64,000 bases of DNA from Luscinia megarhynchos (GCA_034336665.1 JAPFBE010000002.1:15168906-15232905), one strand, 5' to 3'. Shown: positions 38,641-51,000, counted from the first letter of the stretch. Numbers and translations: made by a program. Notes: generated by a model not told the origin, from the letters alone.

Positions 38641-39545
38641 ATCAACTTTATCATCCAGGCCTGGACCTCCTGAGAGACCTATACCACCCCAAAATCTGCT
38701 TGAGGGACAACACAGCCGGACAATAAGAAATCCAGGAGGTTTTTAGAGAGCATGAATGACAAGAGCCAATTACAAGAAATTTTCTGCTGTTCATGCCCAC
38801 CAACAAGGAGACAGTAATTGGGAATGTGAAGATTAAGGTCAAGGCCAGCCTTGGCTGAAGAGATTATGAGATGGAGGAATTCAGGATCCTGAGGGCAGAG
38901 AGAAGGGTGAAAATCAAGCTCAAAACCCTGGACACTTCAAGAGAGCAGACTTTGGCCTCTTTGAAAATCTGCTTGGAAGAATCCCATGAGATAAGGCACT
39001 GGAGGGAAGAGAGGCCTAAGAAAGCTGGATAATATTAAAGGGATCATCTATCTCCTCCAGGATCAAAAGAGGTCCATCCCAACAATTTCAAAAAATGCCA
39101 GGAGGTCGGCATGGACAAAAGAATAGCTGCTAGACCAACCCAAGCAAAAAAATGAAGCATACAGATGGTGGAGGATAAGCTGGGAGGAATATGAAGACAG
39201 TGTCTGAGCACCCAGGAACAAAGCTAGTTACACTAAAGCCCAAATGTAACTGAATCTAGTGAAGGATATCAAAGACAACAAGAAGGGCTTCTATAAGTGC
39301 ACATGTGACAAAAGTAAGGCTAGGGAAAATGTAAGCTTGCAATTCAGCAAGACTGGGGACCTGGAGGATATGGAAAAGGCCAAAGTACCGAACACTGCCT
39401 TCATCTCACAGCAGGACTGGCCTTCAGGAATCCCAGGTCCTAGAGACTGTGGGGAAAGGTTGGAACAAGTGAAATACACCCTTAGCAGAGGAGAATCAGG
39501 TCAGGGAATACTTAAGCAAACTGGACATATGAACTGTTCCACTGA
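38640..39545 (+). mobile_element. CR1 LINE ORF2 fragment (endonuclease-RT linker region), decayed
   Basis: About 0.9 kb follows the avian CR1 ORF2 in sense orientation. Landmarks in order are 'cctggacctcctgag', 'caaggccagccttggctg', 'gagagcagactttggcctct', 'ccatgagataaggcactgga', 'gcctaagaaagctgg', 'atgccaggaggtcggcatgg' and 'tgggaggaatatgaagaca'. The 98-codon frame at 39259-39555 still reads in CR1 fashion: KDIKDNKKGFYKC, then KSKARENV, then TGDLEDMEKAKV. This is the linker just before the reverse-transcriptase domain. Many stops and frameshifts upstream make it non-functional. The match fades near 39,540, where the RT domain would start ('aagcaaactggacatat'). Neither the 5' nor the 3' end of the element is present. 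Confidence 0.9.
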
Positions 39546-39549
39546 CTCT

Positions 39550-41480
39550 CAGTAGATCCTAAATAGTTTAGCACAGAACTAGTAGATTGGATTTCAAGGG
39601 CAAAGGAAACTGTTAAGAAATGTCAAAGTTTACCTTCCATTAAGCTTGCCAGTTTGTAAACATGAAAGAAAACACACATGGCATTTGACTGTGCCCTGAT
39701 ACTTGATGACCAGCTCAAGCAAAAAGCAGGTATGACAAGTGTTCTCATTTAAGTTGCAATCATTACCTCATGCTTCATCCCTTCTGTTGATAGCAACCTT
39801 GTCTCACAGCCAAACAACAACAACCAGCATAAGCATAAACAAAATCGATCATTCTTCTTCTTATAGTACAAAAACACACATAATAAAACCCATCAATTCC
39901 CACAGAGATACACTTTAAAACAGTTAAGTTGCCACTACAAAGAGACATAAAACAAAAACAGGCTAATAGCATCTAAAGGTATTCTGTTGAGATGTTGGAA
40001 GCTGTAAATGGGTTAGTTTGGCTTTTTGAGCTACAGTTTGCAGACACATCTCCACAAGATTATCATTATGATTTACTGTTGTGTATGTTTAATGGATTTT
40101 TCTCCTCTCTGGTACAGCAGGTTCCTAGTCTGGAGTTTTGTTTCTTGCCAGATCTAATCAGCTAATACTATGTTTTACAATATTTACTTGTTAGCTACTG
40201 AATTTTGGATTCTCAGGCCAAGGAATGAAGGAGTGAGTGCTACACATTTGATTATGTGAATACTGTCTCTGTTTGTGCTATAGATATATTTGCCTTATGA
40301 AAGTCAAGAGGCTTACACTTCTCCTGCATCTCAGATAAATATTTTATATTCTTATTTAGATGCAATTTAAAGTATAGCTGACTGTGTTAACTTTACAAAC
40401 TAATGCTTTCTTAGTAGCTCTTACACAGCTTTCTATACCAACTCAAGTAGCCTTTAGCCACTTCAGGGTCCTATCTTAAAACCCTCTTTCATGTAAATAA
40501 ACATTATTGAATGTTAATGCATGTGAACACTTCCTCACCCACTGACTATCTTAATTGATAGGGACATTATGAAAAAATCTGAAACACCACCTTTGAATAG
40601 CTTTAGTTTCTATTTTTTAATTCTCTATCACTCCTTTTGAATATATGGCTACGGCCTTATAGGGTCTATAAACAGTTTAGTGATAAGCACCTTTCATTTT
40701 CATCAAACTTGATGCTCAGTGACACCAAGAAAGCGAATCAGTAAGGTATCTTTGCTATGGCTCAGCTTAGCCACTCCTAAAAGGAAGCTCTCAAAATGCA
40801 ATCACTGACCTGAACTAAGATTTGGGATAGCACACAATGATGAACATCAGACGCAGTAATCTTCTGTGTAAGCTTCCTGAGGAGAGGTCACAAAATTACA
40901 CTTAATTGGAGAAAGACAATTTGTATTGCACCATGAATTTAAATAAATAAAACCTACATCATCAAAAAAGCAGTTCAGTGACATCACCTCTGTCTAACAA
41001 TGCCATTACTAAAGAAAACGGAGAAAGTCTGATTTGCAGTTTTATGAGGAGTATGAAAATCTATAAAATCAATAAATGGAGCTTTTGTGTGGTACAAGGA
41101 AGAGACTGCTGGAAAAATTAGTGTGCAGGTAAAGGATGAAATTCTTGCCAGGAGTCAAACAGCTTTTAGCCTAGACTGCAGATGAGCAGCACAGTGATAG
41201 TTTGATGCGGTTTTACTGGAGTAACCAAAGACAGCACTGTGAAAATTATATCCATCTTAGAGTCTCGGTTCCTCTTTGTACTGCTTGTCTCTCAAAAGCA
41301 CGTATTAAAGTACCGCAAAATGCAACACGACACCGATCAGCTTCAAACATCTGTTGTGTAGCACATGGAAAAGCACGCTACAGAATTTCTAAGGAAAGCT
41401 GCCTTGTAAATTCGCAGGAAAGCTTTACTGTCTCTCTTCTCTAGGGAATCCAAATAAACCAAAACTTTTTAAAATTAGGA
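39550..41480. other. Non-coding, nothing recognised
   Basis: AT-rich unique-looking sequence between the CR1 fragment and the CpG island. No supported feature. Confidence 0.55.
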
Positions 41481-42134
41481 AAGGTCTGTGTGGAAAGCAG
41501 GAAATGCAGAACCTTGCACACACACGGGCACAACCTCCCTGCCCCATGCCCTTAATACAGGAGTATTTACATTCCACAGCAAACAGCAACAGCAACCAGC
41601 TGCCTTTCCCACTGCCCCATCAATCACCCGACAGAGCCTGACGAGGGTATTTCAACGACTGCCTCGCGAACACAGAAGCCAGCAGCGCTTCCCAGCTTCT
41701 TTGCCGTCCCCGCCATCGGCGGCCGTCAGTGCTTTCAGACAAAGCGTGGCTGTGCACCACCTCCTCCCACTCAGGCTCGCCCCGAGTCCCCACGGGAAGG
41801 CGATTCGGACATGCGGTCGGAAGGGCCGGGAGCAGGGGTGCCGGGAGCCGGCTGAGCTGCGGCCGCCGGCGCTGGCAGTGAGCTGCAGCCTTACTACGGG
41901 TTTCGCCAGTCAGGGGGTCAAGTTACAGCGTGATTCGGATGTGTGGGGCAAAGCAGACCCAGGGCGTGTTGTAAGCCGGCTAGGACTGGAAAGGTGATCA
42001 GCCTTGTCACTGCTACAAATTGAAACCATGATGTAAGGGGAGCAGGGAGTGCTGCATTATTAATCAATGACAGGGCGGCATCTGTCGAGCAGACAAACCC
42101 TACCAGTCAAAGTCACGCTCTCTGCTGGCCTTAC

Positions 42135-42401
42135 CGCTCGAGGTAAGCCAGCCAGAGGGCATAATCCCTTCTGACATTGCTCCCCTGCTCAGATTTCCAG
42201 GGCAGGCCCTAAACACAAGCGAAGCACATGCCGGCTGTGAGCAGCCAGTCTTTTTCAAAGGCGCTCGATAGAACATGTGCAAATCCCTTGCTCGCGGAGG
42301 CGGCCGGGCCGAGGGCAGCACAGCTGGAGCCGGGGATGACAGCGCGGCTCCCCGCAGCCAGCGCCGGGCAGCTCCCTGCCTGTCACCCGCTGAATCCACG
42401 C
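42135..42401 (-). other. Candidate minus-strand first exon
   Basis: The start is inferred at about 42,401, roughly 30 bp downstream of TATAAAAG at 42432-42425. The end is set by a donor (GAGCG then GTAAGG, GT at 42134-42133). The first ATG is at 42276-42274. It opens a frame of about 48 codons beginning MFYRAPLKKTGC that stays open through the donor, where it breaks inside a codon. Neither the peptide nor a following exon is recognised, so a non-coding transcript is equally possible. The start coordinate is an estimate. Confidence 0.25.
42143..42148 (+). promoter_or_regulatory. Strong plus-strand splice donor in CpG island
   Basis: CGAG followed by GTAAGC on the plus strand. It sits 8 bases from the minus-strand donor GTAAGG (42134-42129), with the two facing outward across CGCTCGAG. 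It could end a plus-strand first exon that starts in the 41.64-41.95 kb block. Confidence 0.3.
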
Positions 42402-42424
42402 CGGTTTCTCTGGTCTCAACTAAA

Positions 42425-42432
42425 CTTTTATA
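42425..42432 (-). promoter_or_regulatory. TATA box
   Basis: Minus-strand TATAAAAG is a full match to the TATA consensus. It is followed at the usual distance by GC-rich island sequence. Confidence 0.45.
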
Positions 42433-42693
42433 CTCGTGCCGTGTGTATTGCAATAATTTATTTCCTGATAAGCATTTGATATTTATATAGCTGCAGACGA
42501 GAGAGGAGGGGGGAAAAAAGAATCTATCAGAAATAGCTTTATAGATGAGTCGTCTCATTGTCTAACAAGCTTTTCATTGTTTTTAATTTTAATTTCTCTC
42601 CATGGTTCAGGGCACTTTGAAAAAAAAAATAAAATCTATTCAGCAGTTTCCCACTCATAATTCAAGGAAGAGAGTCATGTATTATAATAGAGA

Positions 42694-42811
42694 TAATTAG
42701 CTTTGACTGAAAATAATAAGCTTGGCACCAAATATCCCCCACTACTGCACAGAATAACCATTTATTGTCTTATATACTCTCCATCATGCCTAATTACTGC
42801 AACAGTAATTA
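42694..42811. promoter_or_regulatory. Homeodomain-type site cluster with palindrome
   Basis: TAATTAG lies at 42694-42700, and a perfect 9-bp inverted repeat (TAATTACTG, spacer CAA, CAGTAATTA) at 42791-42811 carries two further TAATTA cores. Paired TAATTA sites in inverted orientation are a typical binding arrangement for homeodomain dimers. The position, about 0.3-0.4 kb upstream of the minus-strand TATA box, fits a proximal control region. Function is inferred. Confidence 0.3.
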
Positions 42812-42814
42812 CTA

Positions 42815-44515
42815 ACCTGTTGAAAGAACAAAAGAAAATGCAACTAGCTCTGCACTGAAATAAGGAGAACATTGCTGATTCTAATACGAAGCTCTTGGAT
42901 GCCCTCTCTTAAAACACACTCACTTACCATTTAGACCCTTTATCAACACATATGCCTGTAAGCTCCAGAAAAGGAAACACATCCACAAATAGTCTGATTA
43001 TAGTCGTTAGGTCGCACCCATTTAGGCCAAATGTCTCTTTCTTTGGACTGAAGGAATGACACTGATGTTTGGATTTCTGGGAAGTTAAGAAGGCAGTGCC
43101 TGTCCCAGGCTGTGTGCTGCAATGTTCAGACTTCCATACGTTGTACAGATTTGCTTGCCTACTCTTCTGCCCCACCAAAGCCTCTCCCTGGCTGTTATTC
43201 TGTCTTGTCTCAACAGATAGGCTGCCAATCATGCCAGAGAAAGAAAATTAACAAATGCAGCCCTTTAAGTTCAAAGAATAACATGTGCTTAAAGGGCTTG
43301 AAGTATAATTTTTATCTGCAGAAATCTGTGTTCATGACAGCATTTCTCCCTAGTTCCACTACATCCTACTGTTGCTTCTGCTTAAATTCAGTCTTGGAGC
43401 TTCACCTGTGTCAGCTGAGTAAGCCTTGGAAAAAAGCAGTGAGCGGCAGTACCAACCCCTTTTGCTGCTCAAGGTCATAAAAGAATTTGTATTTGGGAGA
43501 GCATGTACAGCTACCTGAGAAAGTAGAGGGAAGTGTCATTAGTGTCCTTATGTCCTGCTCCATTCAGGCCCCTGAATGGGACCTGTCCCTCCCTGTCTTT
43601 GCCAATGGGACTTGAAGAAAACTGGCGCTTTCCAGACACCATCAGTACTTTTCAAAATCCAGACTGCCACAGTTGTTATGCTCATTGAATCCAGGAACTG
43701 GAACAAAGCCACACAACATATGTGAGCATTCACAGCTAATCAACCCAGCTGAAATTTTAGATATTGAATATTCTCTGGGAAACTGTTCGCAATCAATCCA
43801 CAAATGTAAACAACACAACCTCCCACCTCCGAAAACCCAACAAGCTATGAAGTAATTCATAGCATAAACATAACTGAAAAATACAACCTAGAAAACCTCA
43901 GAAACAGTAATCTGAAGCACTCAACAAGCATGATTTACACACAGACTCAAATAATAAGACTGGTTTAAATCAGAAGCTAGGGGCTTTTTTTTAGTTCTTG
44001 ATTTTTTTGCCCTCTGCATTTTGAAGCATTATAGTTTCAAAGCTTTTTCAGCAGAATCACAAGGACTAAGAATTACCTTTACCCCCCCAAATTTTAATTA
44101 ACTGATTTTTTTCCTTGGCCTCACAATCCCACATGGTACAAGCTTTAAGGAAAATGCAACAAGGACTCCAAGAGTCACTTACAATAATTGTGTTTTCTTC
44201 TTCCACTGGATATACACTGCTAGAAGGCATTCATATACCAGGAGGACACTCCCAAAATTATAAGAATACAGCAAATGCAGAAGTCATAACACCTGATTAT
44301 CCCACTAAGAGAGGGGCATGATGTATTTTTAAAATAAAGAGAAGATTTCATAGTCTAATGGCTGTGTCATTAGTGAGTTCGTATAGTAGAACAAGATAAA
44401 ATCACCAATGTTTTTTACAGCCTTTCCTTGGCTACAAACACTACATCAATATACTTTTAACAAAAGTACACACACTTTACCTCCCCAAACCCCACTACCT
44501 AAATGTAATTTGACA
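42815..44515. other. Non-coding, possible small minus-strand intron
   Basis: On the minus strand a donor (ATG then GTAAGTGAG, near 42928) and a strong acceptor (TTCTTTCAACAG, near 42817) bound about 110 bases. A 102-codon frame (42924-43232) ends right at the donor. The frame is not recognisable. No repeat family was seen in the rest. Confidence 0.35.
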
Positions 44516-44519
44516 CCAA

Positions 44520-44607
44520 ATTTTAAGTTGTCATTTTGAATTTAAGAGATACTTATAACAGGATGAGAGCATTGCAGCCATTTAAGTTGTAAATGACAAT
44601 TTAAAAT
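44520..44607. ncRNA. 88-base imperfect hairpin, pre-miRNA-like
   Basis: The arms 44520-44546 and 44581-44607 pair over 17 bp (one G-U), then a symmetric 2x2 internal loop (44537-44538 against 44589-44590), then 8 more bp (two G-U). The terminal loop is 34 bases. Size, symmetry and arm length resemble a microRNA precursor. The arms are AT-rich, and I do not recognise a known miRNA. A MITE-like inverted-repeat relic is the main alternative. A direct TTTAAGTTGT word also occurs in both arms. Confidence 0.35.
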
Positions 44608-44656
44608 ATCACTAATATTTTCTTGATGAAACATGTGATCACTACCTAACAGCTAA

Positions 44657-44703
44657 AAGATACAAAAAAACCCCAAAAAACAAAAAAAAGCAAAAACAAA
44701 AAG
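44657..44703. repeat. A-rich low-complexity tract
   Basis: Runs of A interrupted by C and G over 47 bases. Confidence 0.85.
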
Positions 44704-44962
44704 ACATGTACCATTTAGAATAACACATAATCAAGACAAGCCAATGAAGTTCCATTTTGTCCCACATGAAAATGTTCAGTTAGGGGCCCATTATGTATGC
44801 CACCATAAATCTCCCCTACAAGCTGAAAAAAAGAAAAAAAAATAGCTTCAAGAGTTTTCCCACCTTCCTGATCAATTTAGTGTATAACCATTTGACTGTA
44901 TTTCTCAGTTATTTTCCAATCTACCCTTCTCTGCAATGCATAATATATTGTCTAAAAGGATC

Positions 44963-45045
44963 CAAAAAGAAAAGAAAAGAAACAAAAACCAAAACAAAAC
45001 AAACAAAAAACCAAACCAAACAACAAAACAATAAAACCCACCAAA
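44963..45045. repeat. A/C-rich low-complexity tract
   Basis: About 80 bases of AAAAG, AAAAC and AACAA-type repeats, almost free of T on the plus strand. It creates poly-basic translated frames that are artefacts. Confidence 0.9.
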
Positions 45046-45049
45046 GAAT

Positions 45050-48000
45050 TGTATGTTTTAGGCATTGCTCCATCCAGAGAATGTTTCTATGGGCTTGCAA
45101 AGACAACAAGTTTTTCGTATGTGTAGGATTTATGTAGTGTGACTTGGTACTCTTCCGGAAGCTTGCTTTCACACACTCCAACCTTGTTTGCTTTATCCTG
45201 CATGAGTCACAGGGAAAAAGCACACTTGCGAAAAATATCCAAAGAAAACACGAGCTGACTAGTTAGTTGGAAGTAGGACAGGCCTATGCCTAAACCAGAG
45301 ACTCAAACATATCCGAACTTTGGGAATACAAACTTTAACTTCATATGTATTTCCCATCTCTACAGTAGGTCTCAGAAGATTAATTTGTGTAATTAGTTCT
45401 ACTTGTAATTATGCTGTTTGGTCACTAGTGCCTTTTGGCTGTTTGGATGCTCTCAGGAAAGGAAGTGGTTTCTGGAGACAAAGAAAAATGGAGTGTAATT
45501 CATTCTGTTTGGAATTGCTGCTTTCCTTACTAACAAATACTTCTTTAAGTACTTTGAAGAATCTCACCACCCTGAGTCCCAGACACACTCAAAAGACATC
45601 AGAAAAGTGATTGTGACCTACCTCTATGCACATATAAATCTGACTTTTCATTGAACAGAATCTGCAAGACTCAAGACGATCAATTTATAAAAAATCTTCA
45701 GTTTTGCATGTATCCAAACTTTTGGTCAAATCTAAAAGAGAGAGATACAAAACACAGATTTCACTTTCAATGCAAATGCTCTCTGCATCTGACAATCTTT
45801 TGCCTGAATTTTCTCTTCAAGACTCATACCAGTATCTCTGTTAAAAATTTTACAGTAGCTCTTTTCAGAATAGGTGGGTTACCTGATTATCTGATGGAAA
45901 CACAGTTTTTACAATCATTCTATTTTACAGCATGAGCCACATACACAGATTATGTTATAAACTTGTTCTTATACAGAAAGGAATGTTATATCTTTCCAGT
46001 CTGAGCAGATTTTTGACTTTATCACAAATTGTTCTTTCCCCTTTAGATGCCTTCATTAAGGATATAAGATTGGAAGAGATACACGTTACAAAGAAGTTCT
46101 CCAAGTTATAAATGCCTATACAGCTGATTCAACAGGACATACAGACTTGGGAATCAATAATAATGCATGCATCCTTAGAGGTAGAAATGAAAGTTCTCAC
46201 ATTCTAAGCTAATACAGATCCTTTTTCAGAAAACTTTTTTATCTAGGCTCTTTATTTATTTTAGAATGTCTAAAATTTCACCCTCTTCTGCCTTTACAAC
46301 ATACTCCACATGAATAATGTAATGACTGGACATGTCTCCAGCATTTTATGTGCATTCTTTTACAAAAACTTTACGTGGTCAGATGTATTGTAAAAACTCC
46401 CTGAACAAAGCCATCAGCTGGTCTGGAACTTAGTCATAATAAAAAAACAAAAAACTAAGTGAATTAATATTTATCTCTGTGAGATTCTCTGGCATGTACA
46501 AGTAGTGCTCTACAGTCTTTCTCTATCAGGTAGATCCTCTCACCATATGTAATTTGGCTTTGACAAAGCCTGGGTGCTGTTTGACTACCCGATCTATATT
46601 GACTCACTGTCTTACTCTGTTGTAGGAAAGGTCAAACATTAGTGTCCTTGGTCAGGTATTCAGACTGCATCTTTCTTGACTGAATGCTGCAGCCTGACCA
46701 ATGCCTTTTGCTCTAAGTGCTGGCCAAAATTTTAAGCCAAAACCTGAACAGTAATTGATCAGTAAGTAACAGAACAATGCCATCCTATCAGTTTTTCCAA
46801 AGAGCAGCATACAGGTTTCTTCCATTCTGCTTTGCTGCTTTAACCACAAAGTACTGACATTTTTGCTGGAAGCACCAAAGGAGAAACAATTGTTGCTAGA
46901 AATACTCAGCCCACATATTTACTGGATTACGAAAACCCTACCTCTGCTGTAATCTACATAGGACTCTCAGGCTTCTTCTTCCTCCTAGTACAGCAATCAT
47001 CTCATCCTACATCCTTTTGCAGTCTCTTTTCACCAGATAGATGTACTTAGCCAAAATCTTTAAATCACTGCCTGCTCCTTGGCACCAAAAGCAACTCCCA
47101 CACAAAACGCCCCAGAGCTTAGCGTCGAGAGTATATAGATATAACAAGGTCTTTACATTTCCCTGCTCTAAACAATACTACTGTGGTCTGACACAAGGAC
47201 AAGGGTTTCCATTGTCCTCTTTGAAGAACATTTAATGCTATCCCTTCCTTCTCCAAATGAGAAGTCATGTGTCTGACTGGTCATGCCCTAAAGCAAACAC
47301 ATCTTCCTCGATTAATATGCCTGTATCAGCCAAGAAAGCCTGGCTCCTTTCACCGGCACTCCTTGACTTCCAAGAGTCTTGAATGAATCATCTTTCTTAC
47401 TTCACATCGTATGGTTCTGCAGCTCCTTCAACTTTAGCTGTCAGTTCAGACATAAGGTCAGCTCTGCACAAAATTACCAAAAGTCCTGTGTCCATCAAGT
47501 TCACTCACAGACTTTAAAAACTCATATATCTGGATTCTTTTCTGTTACCAACTAAATTTTGCATTAATGGGTTTGCCTCATCCAAACCAGATAACAAACC
47601 ACCCCTCAGTCCCCACTCTCCCTCAAATCACTGTCAATAGTGTAACATCTGATTACAAGGCTGTAAGTTTCCTCAGTTCAGTGTACACAGTGCCTTTGTT
47701 TGAAGCCTGGGCTGCTGTGGCACAGAAAGGGAATTAATACCTCTTTTCCCATGACAAAGTGGTTGCTTCAGGCTACACTAAACACAGTTGAGTAGTGTAG
47801 TTTGCAATGAATAAATAACTTCACTGCTGCCAGTCCTATAACTTTCCCATATAGAAACACTCCAGGAAAACTGTTGTTCATCCCCTACATATCTCCAAAG
47901 ATGATATTTGTATCACAGTTGTGCCAGAATATCCCAGTTACACACCAATGGGCCCTGCTGCTCCACAGACATTTTTACAGTTACATGAAGGGCAGTTGGA

Positions 48001-51000
48001 TTTAGAGTCTTAATACAGACTAGGAACTGACTGCATAGAGGAAGCACAAAGCAGAGAGAAGAGCTCTGGGATGCAGAGGTGGGGGAGCTAGAGTTGGTTT
48101 GCTGCATGCAGTGTATGACTTTTGCATAGGGATCCTTACAGCTGAAGTTTCTGGAGCTCGATATTGTTTATGCAGCATTCTTGAAAAATCAGGTCTGTTA
48201 CAGTAACAGGAATAAAAATTTAGTCTACATCTCTCTGTCAGTGGTACTTAAGCTCCAGCATGCCTAAGGCTTCTCTGAGAACAAAAATTCTGAGTCCAAG
48301 ACATGAATATTTTAGAAAACTTTTCAATGAGATCAGCAGATTCAGATGAAATCAGCTAATATTCCCACACACAGCCTCTGGCTAGAATGATGCCCACCTT
48401 GCCCTGGCTATATTTGCTTTCCTGTACTTTTGTGAGGCAGATGAAAGGGAACAAAACGTTTGCTATGGCCTCCTTTCCTTCCACCTCACCACCTTTTTCA
48501 AGTTTCTATCAGAGAGGGAATACTGCTGTACCCAGGAGAAACAGGACCACATGCCTGGAGAGACAGCAGCCTGAAGCATAGCCCACCTTCTATCTGTGCC
48601 CAAGCCTGTATTGTGCCAATCCAGAGCCCACCCAGAAGTCTCTTGATGAAACCACTTTAACCCCAAATCCTGCCTGTCCCTTTCTAAGCCAAGCATAAAT
48701 ACTGGCTCAAAAAAGGGCTTGTTCCTCCCATGAATGCGAGTGAACAGGTTCATCTGGAACTGAGAACGCTGAAACATTGTACTTTCTTGATCTCCAGAGT
48801 ATCTGGGACTTCTGATGCATCAAGAAATAAACTTGGTATTTTAAGTAGACTTTAAACCCACTGGCTAGATGGGCTGGAGACAGGAAAAGGGGGTCAAAAT
48901 GGAAGCTGCTGAACAACAAAATCTGTGAGCTCTGACCTTCTGTCTGAAGATGAAAGCTGAGTTGGATGATTTTTCTATAGATGTCATTAAGGCAGCTTTT
49001 AAGGCCACTCTGCTTGAACTCTTGGTTGCACTTCAGTATTGTAAACAACTGCCGGAGGGAGAGCTAAGTGAGTGGAAGTCCAAAAAAGTAAGAAGCATTT
49101 TCAGCAGCAGAGAATATTGATCGTAGTGAGAAACCATTTATGCCCTGAAGGGCCATCAGCTGTCACTATTCCTCGGGCTCCAGAGCCATATTTAGGTATT
49201 TAGTATGAGTTAATTAGCATAGTCATTAATAGGTGGGTGGAGCTGTGTCAGTCTCAACAGATAGGGAACACTGACATCAAAATAGACCAATTAACATAAT
49301 TTGAACCTGTCTAAACTCACAATTGATAGCAAACACAGAAGCTGCAGCATCACAGCAGACAACTGGCATAAAATCTATTCTATTTGATGTGCTTCCAATG
49401 AGTGGCCAGAAACAAGCAAGTAATATTGCCTGACATGGTCAGTTAATGAATAATTGGCATATAGGAACAGTGGATAATCGATGAAAGGCTTATTCCATTT
49501 TGAACTCACAGTCCCCTGAAACAGTTTAAATCTTATCTAAGGCAGTTCTGGATGATCTTTATATCCTCAGAAGCATCTGTGGATAGCTCATGGCAATGCT
49601 TTCCACAGTCTTAATACATATTATGTAACACTGCGTCACTTGAATCAACTTCAGGTTTCCTGCATTCAATCTTTTCCTCATGTGATTAGAAAAAAATGAG
49701 TAGTTCCAATTCACAGTTGCATACCATTCGTTAAGTCATCAGCAAAAAAAGCTGAAATTCAGTTGTAGACATGGCCTAAATTTAGAGAGGTTCCAAGTAC
49801 TCAGCTCAGAGATAAATCCACCTCTTTTGTGTTGTTGAGTTCCCAATTGACTGATAATGCCCAAGGAACAGCAGGTCTCACCAGATCATTTTATTACAGC
49901 AGATACTGCATGATTTCATCCTGGAAGTCCAGTGTAAGGATGAGCACTTTAAAATAAAAATTAAAGAATTTTGTTCAGAACTAGCAATTAAAAAAACTGC
50001 TAGCATTTGGATATTGTGAGGGAGCAGTGCAAAGGAAAAGAGAAAAATGGGTCTAAAGTGAGATCCTAGCAAGTGGGAATGAAATCTCACTTGCTGGCAT
50101 GCACTTCAGTAAACAGGTTGCATACTATAGTCTGCTTCCCCACCACACTCCAATTCAAACGCAGCTCACATACGGAGTGTGAATGTTCTTGTTCAAATCC
50201 CATAAGGTTTTTATTTCCTTTGCTTATTGACAAAACAGTAAAAACACTATGTTGAACAATTTTGCTACAAGAAAACAGCAGTTTGTCAGAACTACCGAAT
50301 AAGGCATCCCTCAATGGAAAAAACCCACAATGTTATTAGGCAGTGGAATGTAACAGAGGAGTTCATTATAAGGATACTGAGAGATTTCATTATTTTCTCT
50401 TAAAAGGTAGCATTTATACAAGTTATGCAGTATTACAGGCATACGAAAATTACTTGAAAAGGAAGCAGAGAATGATGTTGAGAGGTTAAGTGGGGTATTC
50501 CCCTTTATCTCCTCAGACAATACAAAGCAAGCTGATATTCAAGGAAACTAAAAGGGAGTGAATTTACCAACAACAAAAGGAATTTTTTTATTCAGTGCAT
50601 GATAAATAAACTAGGAAACCTGCAGTCTTGAGACATTATTAAAGCCAAGAGCTTATCAAGATTGAAAATGAGATTTTTGTACATGCACACAATAGGAAAC
50701 TGGCAGTAGCTCAGAGAGGTAGGTTCTTTTGAAAATTTCTGACAAGACCTAGAAGCTAAAGTTCCACCTTCAAAACTAATTTAAGCACACGGCAATTACA
50801 CCCGCATGAATGAACCCTGCTTTTGTAATTGTCTTCATCATTCAAGGCTGCACTGGGTGCTAAGAGCCTCAACTCAAACTTGCTTTTCTCTTGTCTGGCC
50901 TCTCCAAGTGGCAAACCAGCCTTGCATTCGTTTGCTTCTGGTTTCCTGTGAAGACATAATTTGTGGTGACTACACCTGTTGCAACCTCAGGAGGGATGAC

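Larger units (their letters stand above)
41640..42410. promoter_or_regulatory. CpG island, best promoter candidate in the window
   Basis: CpGs are dense in two blocks: 41,640-41,950, with about thirty by hand count, and 42,245-42,405, with about sixteen. A CpG-poorer gap separates them. The 169-codon plus frame (41488-41997) and the 152-codon minus frame (42100-42558) are the longest in the window. They have no recognisable domain and overlap GC-rich DNA, where stops are rare. A canonical TATA box sits on the minus strand just beyond the right-hand block, and strong donors on both strands lie between the blocks. This suggests a bidirectional or antisense promoter. Confidence 0.6.

Noticed and set aside
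41488..41997. 169-codon open frame, longest in the window
   Set aside because: Lies mostly in CpG-rich DNA where stop codons are rare. There is no domain or signal peptide, and it stops 145 bases before the nearest donor.
46965..47065. Strong polypyrimidine tract ending TAG
   Set aside because: All three frames close within about 25 codons and no donor or poly(A) signal follows nearby.
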